Below are positions 1 to 5,817 of a stretch of DNA of 6,066 nucleotides, in pieces. Both the position numbers and the translations under genes were made by a program. The stretch covers positions 1-6,066 of the forward strand of contig CALHZE010000289.1 in assembly GCA_938040915.1 (NCBI GenBank). Direction: 5' to 3'. Origin of the DNA: an uncultured Bacteroidia bacterium (GTDB lineage Bacteria; Bacteroidota; Bacteroidia; Bacteroidales; CAJPTX01). Numbering within the stretch: the first letter of the stretch is position 1; each line of letters begins with the position of its first letter. Below the pieces are notes generated by a model. That model saw nothing but the letters and a program-made list of their open reading frames with translations, was not told where the DNA came from and did no database searches.

Positions 1-1524
1 CTTACCATTGGCGCGGGAAAAGGCTCGGTGTTGCAGGGCGAGATGGCGACCGTCCCGTGGGAACGCGGGCTGTGGGTCGCTGCCGACGTGCAACTCTCGG
101 CAGATGGCGTGTTTGTCTCGCTGGGGCAGGCAGTCCCGCTACAGGCAGTGCCTTACGCCCTTTATGCGAACTCGGTACCAGTGGTGAAGGGAACAAAAGC
201 CGGTAAGGAGGCGGGAAGGGCGATTTTCCAAGTCCAGAGTCATGAGGGGATGCCGCTCTTTTCGGTCTACGAAGAGGGGGTTACGTTGAATGTGCCGATG
301 GAGAGCACGCGCCGTCCGCGCGGAGGGTTTGCTGTGCGTTCCTTCCGTCGTGCGTTGCGCGGCGAGTCGCCCGTTTACACACTGACCGATCGTCTTAAAA
401 TTGCAGACGGGGCGTTTCAAACCTTGGTCGATCCCGAGAGCGAAACGCGCCGTCCACGCGGAGGGTTTGTCGTGATGACGCGCCCTCCTTTCCGCGGCGA
501 GACTCCGAAGAACGATTTGACTCAAAAGCTCTTGCAGGTAGCAGCTCACGAAACCTATCTCACGATAGACAAGTGTGATGTGGGGAGCACGTTTCAGTTC
601 CGTGAGCGTGCGGCGACAGACCAGATTGTGATGAATATTACCAAGGAAGGGAAGATCGAGACGCTTGCTAAGAAGGAAGACGTGATCGTGAAGCCGCGTC
701 TCACACACCGCGAAAATGGGCTTACGCTGTTCTGGCCTTTCCCTGATACCTACGGCGTTGGGGCTACTGCCCAGTCTTTCGGTTTCACTAACCTCATCCG
801 TTACCGTATGCCGGTGGTGAAAATGGGGAATAAGCCTGTAAACAACGAGAACTTGGAGATCGAGGTCGTCGATGACCCGAAAGACTCTCGCAAACTCTCT
901 GATTATATCAAGGCGGGAACCTACACCACAGGCGAAACAATGGTCGCGATCAAGCAAGTTAAAGGGGTGATGTTAGCCGAAAATTTCAAGTTGCTCCCTG
1001 ACTTTGTCTTCCCAAAGGGAAAGATCCGCATCCGCACCACAGGGCTGGAAGAGAACAAGGAAATCAACTTCGCTATCCCCGAGGGAATGAAAATGCTCTC
1101 CCCCGATAAGGAAAATATGGTGTTGGGCGTAGGGATCGGCTTTGACGGAAAGGAGAATCATTACACCTACAACAGTGCCGACCTGCACAATGGGATGGCG
1201 CTAGATATTATTTTTACCGAGCAGCGGACTCCGGATGAGAAGGTCTCGCACACCGACGGAGCTAATCTCGTCGATCTCTTTATGAATCTGGGCATGACGT
1301 GTCGCCCAGTGGGGGCGTGTGCCGATTATCTGAGGGTGGAAAAGACCTCGGCAAAGGACGTGAAATCGTATTTTAAGCTCATCGTCACCGACGTGACGAA
1401 ACTCAGGGCGTCAGTGGACGTGAGCGACCCGACGAACCCCAACACGGTGATTGATCTAGAGATCATCTTCCCCGATGGGCTTTACGAGTCGGTGCGCACG
1501 AGTACGGCACTCATCATCCGTTAA
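1..1524 (+). CDS. Modular exported/fibre-like protein with VPYALYA and GGFAV modules (5' end missing)
   Basis: The frame is open from the first base and ends at TAA 1522-1524, so this is the last 507 residues of a longer protein. A GTG at 28 is in frame but is not the likely start, because a recognisable module already runs across it. Numbering from window codon 1, residues 1-56 match the Bacteroidota module 'lxIGxGxxxxGxxxxxxWxxGxWxxxxDxxxxxxGxxxxLGxxxLxxVPYALYA' (VPYALYA at 50-56). Then come a head-like 'LFSVYEEGV' strand (86-94) and two RRPRGGF repeats (104-110 and 150-156), a form of the 'GGFAV' motif I know from Bacteroidota proteins. The remaining 330 or so residues look beta-rich and I do not recognise them; two cysteines (C434, C440) lie near the C-terminus. 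The last residues (ALIIR) do not resemble a type IX secretion C-terminal domain. Its role is unknown; surface or fibre-like structure is an inference. An in-phase terminator follows directly. Confidence 0.8.
   Translation, partial: LTIGAGKGSVLQGEMATVPWERGLWVAADVQLSADGVFVSLGQAVPLQAVPYALYANSVPVVKGTKAGKEAGRAIFQVQSHEGMPLFSVYEEGVTLNVPMESTRRPRGGFAVRSFRRALRGESPVYTLTDRLKIADGAFQTLVDPESETRRPRGGFVVMTRPPFRGETPKNDLTQKLLQVAAHETYLTIDKCDVGSTFQFRERAATDQIVMNITKEGKIETLAKKEDVIVKPRLTHRENGLTLFWPFPDTYGVGATAQSFGFTNLIRYRMPVVKMGNKPVNNENLEIEVVDDPKDSRKLSDYIKAGTYTTGETMVAIKQVKGVMLAENFKLLPDFVFPKGKIRIRTTGLEENKEINFAIPEGMKMLSPDKENMVLGVGIGFDGKENHYTYNSADLHNGMALDIIFTEQRTPDEKVSHTDGANLVDLFMNLGMTCRPVGACADYLRVEKTSAKDVKSYFKLIVTDVTKLRASVDVSDPTNPNTVIDLEIIFPDGLYESVRTSTALIIR
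307..501 (+). repeat. Tandem in-frame repeat encoding TRRPRGGF...RGE units
   Basis: Two 24-base copies (307-330 and 445-468) differ at a single base and encode TRRPRGGF in the same frame, 138 bases (46 codons) apart. Each is followed about ten codons later by an identical CGCGGCGAG (358-366 and 493-501) encoding RGE. The unit is therefore about 46 residues with a one-codon length difference. Between these blocks the two copies are clearly diverged, so this is an old module duplication with conserved islands, not a recent slippage repeat. Confidence 0.8.
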
Positions 1525-1542
1525 TGGTGGGTGCGCGTTTTT
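1507..1542 (+). terminator. Intrinsic terminator of the upstream modular-protein gene
   Basis: GCACTCATCA (1507-1516) pairs with TGGTGGGTGC (1525-1534) through ten consecutive pairs, two of them G-U wobbles, with an eight-base loop. Three bases later comes a run of five T (1538-1542). The stop codon TAA (1522-1524) sits at the 3' side of the loop, so the hairpin starts inside the coding sequence. This is the best terminator in the window and suggests that the next gene is transcribed separately. Confidence 0.75.
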
Positions 1543-1555
1543 CCTCAAAAAAGTT

Positions 1556-1563
1556 TATCTTTG
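1556..1563 (+). promoter_or_regulatory. Bacteroidota-type -7 promoter box for the lipoprotein gene
   Basis: TATCTTTG is a perfect match to the Bacteroidota housekeeping -7 consensus TAnnTTTG. It lies just after a terminator and 58 bases before the lipoprotein ATG, which would give a leader of roughly 50 bases. No clear TTTG -33 element is found at the usual 19-21 base spacing; a T-run at 1538-1542 is closer than expected. In the leader, GGCGAT (1579-1584) can pair with ATCGCT (1595-1600), a weak hairpin of uncertain meaning. Confidence 0.55.
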
Positions 1564-1607
1564 TTGCGTTCTATAGCCGGCGATGGCGCTCGGTATCGCT
1601 AAATATT

Positions 1608-1614
1608 AAGAGGG
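1608..1614 (+). promoter_or_regulatory. Shine-Dalgarno-like site of the lipoprotein gene
   Basis: AAGAGGG ends seven bases before the ATG at 1622. It is the only convincing SD-like element in the window and supports 1622 as the start, as does the signal peptide that follows immediately. Confidence 0.5.
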
Positions 1615-1621
1615 TACGTCA

Positions 1622-2467
1622 ATGAGAATTTCGTGGAAAGAGTTTACCGTGCTTGCGTGCACAGTGCTTTGCAGTTGGAGTTTTACTGGTTGCCATAACG
1701 GAACGACACCCGCAAACCAGAATGGGCGTGAGGGGCTCACAACCGAGATCGATGGGGCTATGGAAGGGCGTCTGTCTGCCAACTACCCCATCCCATCGTT
1801 GGCTGATCTTACAGCGCGCTTGCAAAAAGCGGGCGTCGGTTATGTGATCGACGCGGGGAGCGACCCCAAAAATGCCTCGCGCTATATGACCTCTACCTCC
1901 CGTGCGGTCAATCTCGGGGTGTATGGCTCTGACCTGCTCTATGCTTCTACGTATGGCATCAAGGCTGACGTGAGCCGTTACCTCGCAGCCGTGTTAACCC
2001 TTTCACAGGAATTAAACATCCATATTTCCCTACTCGAGGCGCTGAATAAGCAAGGCGAGGCGGGGCTAGACAACAAAGACTCGGTGCAAAGCTGCACGAC
2101 AAAGTCGATCTTTGAGGCGTATGCCCTTTTCTGTAACTCGGATATGCAGGAGGAAGCTATCTTGTTCCTTGCCGGTGGGTGGTTGGAGTCTATCTACATC
2201 GGTTCGTATATCGCGAGTCTGAGCCAGACCAATGACGAGGTGGTCGATCTCCTCCTGCAACAACAGCAGGCCTTTGACACCATCCGCAAGCTCTTAAATG
2301 ATCATAAGCGTACGGAGGACGGCGCATTTGTCCTCGCGCTCTACAATGAGATCGCTCCGGCTTACGAAGACCTTAAAGCCTCGCCCAAGAATGAGACCAA
2401 GACGCGCGCCTTGGCCGACACGCTAGAGTCTACGCGTGCACGCCTCCTAAAGTTGGGGTTAGAGTAG
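1622..2467 (+). CDS. Conserved Bacteroidota-type lipoprotein of unknown function
   Basis: This is a 281-residue protein with a type II signal peptide: a short charged start (R2, K6), a hydrophobic core (residues 8-21) and the lipobox F-T-G-C with lipidated Cys24. F at -3 is slightly unusual. The residues after Cys24 (HNGTTPAN) contain no acidic cluster, so there is no sign of the acidic export signal that some Bacteroidota surface lipoproteins carry; a periplasm-facing location is the simpler reading. The mature part is predicted to be mostly helical. Motifs that look conserved are NLGVYGSDLLYAS (97-109), GLDNKDSV (148-155) and GGWLESIYIG (185-194). C158 and C171 could form a disulfide. From memory, unnamed Bacteroidota hypothetical proteins share these motifs; I know no assigned function. 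The ABC transporter gene starts 190 bases downstream with no visible promoter between them, so the two may be co-transcribed and work together. Confidence 0.85.
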   Translation: MRISWKEFTVLACTVLCSWSFTGCHNGTTPANQNGREGLTTEIDGAMEGRLSANYPIPSLADLTARLQKAGVGYVIDAGSDPKNASRYMTSTSRAVNLGVYGSDLLYASTYGIKADVSRYLAAVLTLSQELNIHISLLEALNKQGEAGLDNKDSVQSCTTKSIFEAYALFCNSDMQEEAILFLAGGWLESIYIGSYIASLSQTNDEVVDLLLQQQQAFDTIRKLLNDHKRTEDGAFVLALYNEIAPAYEDLKASPKNETKTRALADTLESTRARLLKLGLE

Positions 2468-2511
2468 GTGAGGTCACTAACTCTCTCCTTTAGCGTTAGA
2501 GATCGCTCACC
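2467..2511 (+). terminator. Imperfect long hairpin over the lipoprotein stop codon, possible weak terminator
   Basis: GGTGAG (2467-2472) pairs with CTCACC (2506-2511), GTC (2473-2475) with GAT (2501-2503), and CTAAC (2477-2481) with GTTAG (2495-2499). This gives 14 pairs with one A-A mismatch, a two-base bulge and a 13-base loop. No T-run follows directly; the nearest (2526-2529) is 14 bases away. It could attenuate transcription, protect the 3' end of the lipoprotein message or mark a processing point. Calling it a terminator is tentative. Confidence 0.35.
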
Positions 2512-2574
2512 ACGAGTCGCCCTCACTTTTCTGTTGAGGTCTTGGAAAAGGTGAACTTACAGCAAACATCGGCA

Positions 2575-2587
2575 CGCGAGTTTCGCG
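2575..2587 (+). repeat. Short GC-rich inverted repeat (CGCGA-GTT-TCGCG)
   Basis: A perfect five-base inverted repeat with a three-base centre lies in the gap between the lipoprotein and the ABC gene. It could be a small hairpin or a binding site for a dimeric regulator. Its short length means chance is a real possibility. Confidence 0.3.
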
Positions 2588-2603
2588 GGATACGAAATAG
2601 GGA

Positions 2604-2650
2604 ATCCGTCCTCCGAGGTAGAGAGGGCGGATCTCACTTGTTTAATCCGC
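2604..2650 (+). promoter_or_regulatory. Two mutually exclusive hairpins in the leader of the ABC transporter gene
   Basis: ATCCGTCCTC (2604-2613) can pair with GAGGGCGGAT (2623-2632) over ten pairs including one G-U, with a nine-base loop. The end of that same right arm, GCGGAT (2627-2632), is also perfectly complementary to ATCCGC (2645-2650), which ends seven bases before the ATG at 2658. The two pairings cannot coexist. The first leaves the start region open; the second covers the position where a ribosome would bind. No SD-like sequence is visible here. This geometry resembles a translational switch, but no ligand or leader peptide is evident and the role is inferred. Confidence 0.35.
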
Positions 2651-2657
2651 ATCGGCT

Positions 2658-5600
2658 ATGAGCGAACGAGTCCTCAGGGCACTTATGCAGCTCTTTGCTA
2701 TCGTGGGCGGCTCGGCGGCTGACAACGAGAAAGCAAAACGTTTTCAGCGTTCGAATGTGGCGCTATTTTTGAGGCATCAGATCGCCTCAAGTCAGGTGAG
2801 TGTCTATCTCGCTATCTATGACGAATATTTCAACGAGCACGCCGAGCGTCTCCTCGCGAGTCGGAACTCCCCTAAGCGGCGTTCGCGTAGCAGTGTCCGC
2901 ATCATTCTGATTTGCGAGGGCATCAACAAGGAGTTGGAACTTGAGCAAAAGTTCGTCGTCTTGGCGCGTCTCATCGAGTTTGCGCGCAAGAGTGGCGAGG
3001 GGGTTGATAGTCAGCAGTTAGAATTTATTACAGGGGTTGCCGACGCCTTCCACATAGAGCGAGAGGAGCTCGCCGAGTTGCTCTATTTTGTGAGCAAAGA
3101 GACCTTCCTACCTGCGCAAGAATGCCCAACGGCGCGGGTGGTGCACGTGGTAGCGCCCGATGTCGACGCGACACCGTTTTCTGATCACCTCGTCTTGCTC
3201 CGACGTCACTTAGACGGCGAGTTGCAGATTCTTAATCTGCAGCGGGCTCATCTCTATTTGTTGCGCTACATTGGTCATTCGTTGCTCCATCTTGCTGGTC
3301 AGCCGATTCAGCCGAGTCTTTTATACGCTTTTAGCGTTGGGGCGAGCATCCGAGGGCAGAACGTCGCCCCCATCTATTATGCTGACGTGGTGGAGTGTTT
3401 TGCCCCGCCGTCGGTGCGCAACAAGATCCGTTTGGAAGTCGAGGAAGTTTCCTACAAGTTCCTCAACGGAGCGTATGGGTTGAGAAACATCTCTTTCCGG
3501 CATAATGGGGGACAGCTGGTCGGGATACTCGGTTCGTCAGGGGCTGGAAAGTCGACGTTGCTGAGCATTTTGAACGGATCGAGCGCCCCCTCCGCAGGAA
3601 GTGTCTTAATCAATGGCACAGACATTCATCGCGAGCCGGCTGAGAAGGAAGGAATCTTGGGGTTTGTCTCACAAGACGACCTGTTGATAGAGGAACTCAC
3701 GGTATATCAGAACCTTTATTACAGTGCCAAACTCTCTTTTTCAGATAAGACCGATGACCAATTGCGGCGCATGGTCGATGAGCGCCTGCGAATGCTCGGG
3801 CTCTATGAGGTGAGAAACCTCCGCGTGGGAAATCCGTTAGACAAGAAAATTAGTGGGGGGCAGCGCAAACGTCTGAATATCGCGCTGTCTCTTATCCGCG
3901 AGCCGTCGATTCTTTTCCTAGACGAGCCGACCAGTGGGCTCTCCAGTCGCGACAGCGAGAACGTGATGGAGATTCTCAAGGAGTTAACCCTCCGCGGTCG
4001 TCTGGTTTATGTGGTGATACACCAGCCGTCGTCAGACATATTTAAGATGTTTGACTCGATTATCGTGTTAGATACGGGCGGCTATCTCATCTATTATGGC
4101 GACCCCGTCGAGTCGATAGAGTATTTTCAAAACCAGAGTCGCTACATCGGTTTGAGTGAGGCGGAGTGCTCTGTGTGTGGAAATGTCAACGTCGAGCAGA
4201 TCTTTGACATTGTCGAGGCGCACGTGGTCGATGAGTATGGGAATGACACGCGTGTACGGCGCACCCTCCCCGAGGAGTGGCGTGAACGATTTGAGGAGTC
4301 GCGGACGCGTCGCCGGAAGTCGGCACACGACATCGTGGGAATCGTCCCACCGATTCGGGTAATCCCTCGTTCGAGTAAGATCCCCTCGGCGTGGCGACAG
4401 TTAAAGACGTTCGTCGTGCGTGACGCATTAGCCAAGCTGGCGAATGCGCAGTATGTGATTATCAACATCCTCGAAGCACCGCTTTTAGCGCTACTGCTCT
4501 CTACCATCATCCGCTATTATGATGTCGCCAAAGAGGGGGCGACGTATACCCTGATGGACAACGACAACCTGCCTGTGTATATCTTCATGGCGGTCATTGT
4601 CGCTTTTTTTGCGGGGATCACCGGAAGCGCCGAGGACATCATCAAAGACCGGAAAATAAAACAGCGGGAGTCTTTTCTCAACCTGAGTTGGGGGGCATAT
4701 CTCTGGGCAAAGATGTGTAACCTCGTTATTTTGGCTCTTTACCAGTCGCTGATCTTTACCCTGATCGGTAACTGGGTTATGGGGATCGACTCTGGTTTCC
4801 TTTACTACTTTGCGGTGCTCTTTGTGACGTGGGTCTCTGCGGGGACGCTCGGTTTGCTCATCTCTGATAGCTTTAAGACGGTGGTCACGATCTATATCTT
4901 GATACCGTTTCTGGTCATTCCACAGATTATCTTGAGTGGCGTATTGGTGCGTTTCGACCGCCTAAACCCCTCGTTTACGAGTTATGAGAAAGTGCCGTGG
5001 TATGGCGAGCTGATTGTTACGCGTTGGGCTTATGAGGCGCTCGCGGTACAGCAGTTCCGTAACAATGACTACACACGGCCGCTTTACAACTATGAGCAAT
5101 TGATTAGCCTTGCCGACTATAAGCGGAACTATTGGTTGCGCGCTATGCGTCAGCGAGTCTCAGCGTTAGAAAAAACACCGTGGTCAGAGGCACAACGCCC
5201 AACGTGGCATCTGGTGCAGAATGAGCTCGTGGACGATGCCGATTACTATCGCGGGTCGGGGTTGCGTTTCCCACTCGATCCTCTCTATTATGACAGTGCG
5301 CCGAACCCCGCGCTATTGCGTCTGATCGGGCTACATCTCAACCGGTTGGAAAGCTACTATGGGCGGATGTATAGTCGATCGAGTCAACGCCGCGACTCCA
5401 TTATTCGTCAAATGCAGGGGCGTACACTTGCCGAGCGAGAGGCGTTTAGTCGCTTGAAAGAGCGAAACTATAATGTGGCACTCTCTAAATTGCTACGCTC
5501 GGTGGATGAGACCGAAAAGATCGCCGAGTATAACGAGCGTCTGTTGCAACACTATGACCCGATCTATCAATTCCCCCGTCGCAACAACCTCAAAGCACAT

Positions 5601-5753
5601 TTTTATGCCCCTTATAAGCAGTTGTTGGGGGTTTATATCGACACCTACTGGCTCAACCTTTTGGTGCTGGTGCTGAGTATCTTCTTGCAGTGGCTTTTGC
5701 TCTATTTCAGAGCCTTGAAGCGACTCCTTGACCGTCTTGGCGGTTTGTTCTAA
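2658..5753 (+). CDS. TerB-like/ABCG-like single-chain ABC transporter
   Basis: This 1031-residue inner-membrane protein joins ATPase and permease in the order ABC-then-membrane, as in ABCG (White) transporters. Residues 1-150 are helical with a TerB-like core (95-140). Residues 155-250 look beta-rich and FHA-like, ending in GASIRG (228-233) and PIYY (238-241). The ABC domain spans about 257-490: Walker A GSSGAGKST (292-300, K298), Q-loop Q339, signature ISGGQ (398-402), Walker B ILFLDE (418-423; D422, E423) and H-loop H455, all intact. The D-loop reads SGLSS instead of the usual SGLDS. A CSVCGNVN motif (504-511) follows. Predicted membrane segments are about 598-620, 638-660, 684-707, 715-737, 742-765 and 998-1021; RE (670-671) before segment 3 fits the ABCG permease. 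The 230-residue loop between segments 5 and 6 is unusually long and helical. The ATG at 2658 gives the MSExxLxALMQLFAI start I recall for this family. One such chain should dimerise. Substrate and direction are unknown, though ABCG-type proteins export in bacteria. Confidence 0.9.
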   Translation: MSERVLRALMQLFAIVGGSAADNEKAKRFQRSNVALFLRHQIASSQVSVYLAIYDEYFNEHAERLLASRNSPKRRSRSSVRIILICEGINKELELEQKFVVLARLIEFARKSGEGVDSQQLEFITGVADAFHIEREELAELLYFVSKETFLPAQECPTARVVHVVAPDVDATPFSDHLVLLRRHLDGELQILNLQRAHLYLLRYIGHSLLHLAGQPIQPSLLYAFSVGASIRGQNVAPIYYADVVECFAPPSVRNKIRLEVEEVSYKFLNGAYGLRNISFRHNGGQLVGILGSSGAGKSTLLSILNGSSAPSAGSVLINGTDIHREPAEKEGILGFVSQDDLLIEELTVYQNLYYSAKLSFSDKTDDQLRRMVDERLRMLGLYEVRNLRVGNPLDKKISGGQRKRLNIALSLIREPSILFLDEPTSGLSSRDSENVMEILKELTLRGRLVYVVIHQPSSDIFKMFDSIIVLDTGGYLIYYGDPVESIEYFQNQSRYIGLSEAECSVCGNVNVEQIFDIVEAHVVDEYGNDTRVRRTLPEEWRERFEESRTRRRKSAHDIVGIVPPIRVIPRSSKIPSAWRQLKTFVVRDALAKLANAQYVIINILEAPLLALLLSTIIRYYDVAKEGATYTLMDNDNLPVYIFMAVIVAFFAGITGSAEDIIKDRKIKQRESFLNLSWGAYLWAKMCNLVILALYQSLIFTLIGNWVMGIDSGFLYYFAVLFVTWVSAGTLGLLISDSFKTVVTIYILIPFLVIPQIILSGVLVRFDRLNPSFTSYEKVPWYGELIVTRWAYEALAVQQFRNNDYTRPLYNYEQLISLADYKRNYWLRAMRQRVSALEKTPWSEAQRPTWHLVQNELVDDADYYRGSGLRFPLDPLYYDSAPNPALLRLIGLHLNRLESYYGRMYSRSSQRRDSIIRQMQGRTLAEREAFSRLKERNYNVALSKLLRSVDETEKIAEYNERLLQHYDPIYQFPRRNNLKAHFYAPYKQLLGVYIDTYWLNLLVLVLSIFLQWLLLYFRALKRLLDRLGGLF

Positions 5754-5767
5754 ACACTTTACCTTTG
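5735..5767 (+). promoter_or_regulatory. Promoter of the FKBP gene (-33-like TCTTG, -7 TACCTTTG)
   Basis: TACCTTTG (5760-5767) matches the -7 consensus TAnnTTTG exactly. TCTTG (5735-5739), a partial match to the -33 element, lies 20 bases upstream, a normal spacing. A perfect TTTG at 5744-5747 is closer than usual. The start of transcription would fall near 5772-5775, about 45 bases before the FKBP ATG. The box sits at the end of the preceding gene and in the loop of its terminator-like hairpin. Confidence 0.55.
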
Positions 5768-5784
5768 AGGGGTGTTTATTATAC
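5751..5784 (+). terminator. Terminator-like hairpin at the end of the ABC transporter gene
   Basis: TAAACAC (5751-5757, beginning with the stop codon) pairs perfectly with GTGTTTA (5772-5778). Three further T-G wobbles (5758-5760 with 5769-5771) extend the stem around an eight-base loop. The right arm and what follows are T-rich (TTTATTATA) but lack a clean T-run, so it is a moderate candidate only. Confidence 0.45.
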
Positions 5785-5817
5785 TAAGATTTAGAAACGT
5801 AGATTGTGAGCGTACCA

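Noticed and set aside
28..30. GTG as the true start of the first gene
   Set aside because: The frame is open upstream and the conserved module (LTIGAGKGSVLQG) runs through this codon, so the gene begins before the window.
139..957. A 272-codon open frame on the minus strand
   Set aside because: It lies wholly within the modular-protein gene, its translation is Arg/His/Leu-rich with no motif, and the + frame shows real modules. It is a codon-usage shadow.
1460..1524. Type IX secretion C-terminal sorting domain on the modular protein
   Set aside because: The last residues do not show the expected Gly-rich strand plus terminal basic pattern, and the protein ends in ALIIR.
2521..2539. CCTCA...TGAGG inverted repeat as a terminator
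   Set aside because: It has only five pairs with a nine-base loop and no T-run after it, so it is easily expected by chance.
4142..4510. Overlapping minus-strand open frames within the ABC transporter gene
   Set aside because: The + frame carries recognisable linker and membrane sequence here. The antisense products are Arg/Ser-rich and featureless.
5802..5809. TAGATTGT as a second promoter box for the FKBP gene
   Set aside because: It deviates from TAnnTTTG and is too near the ATG at 5818 to leave a normal leader; the perfect box at 5760 is better.
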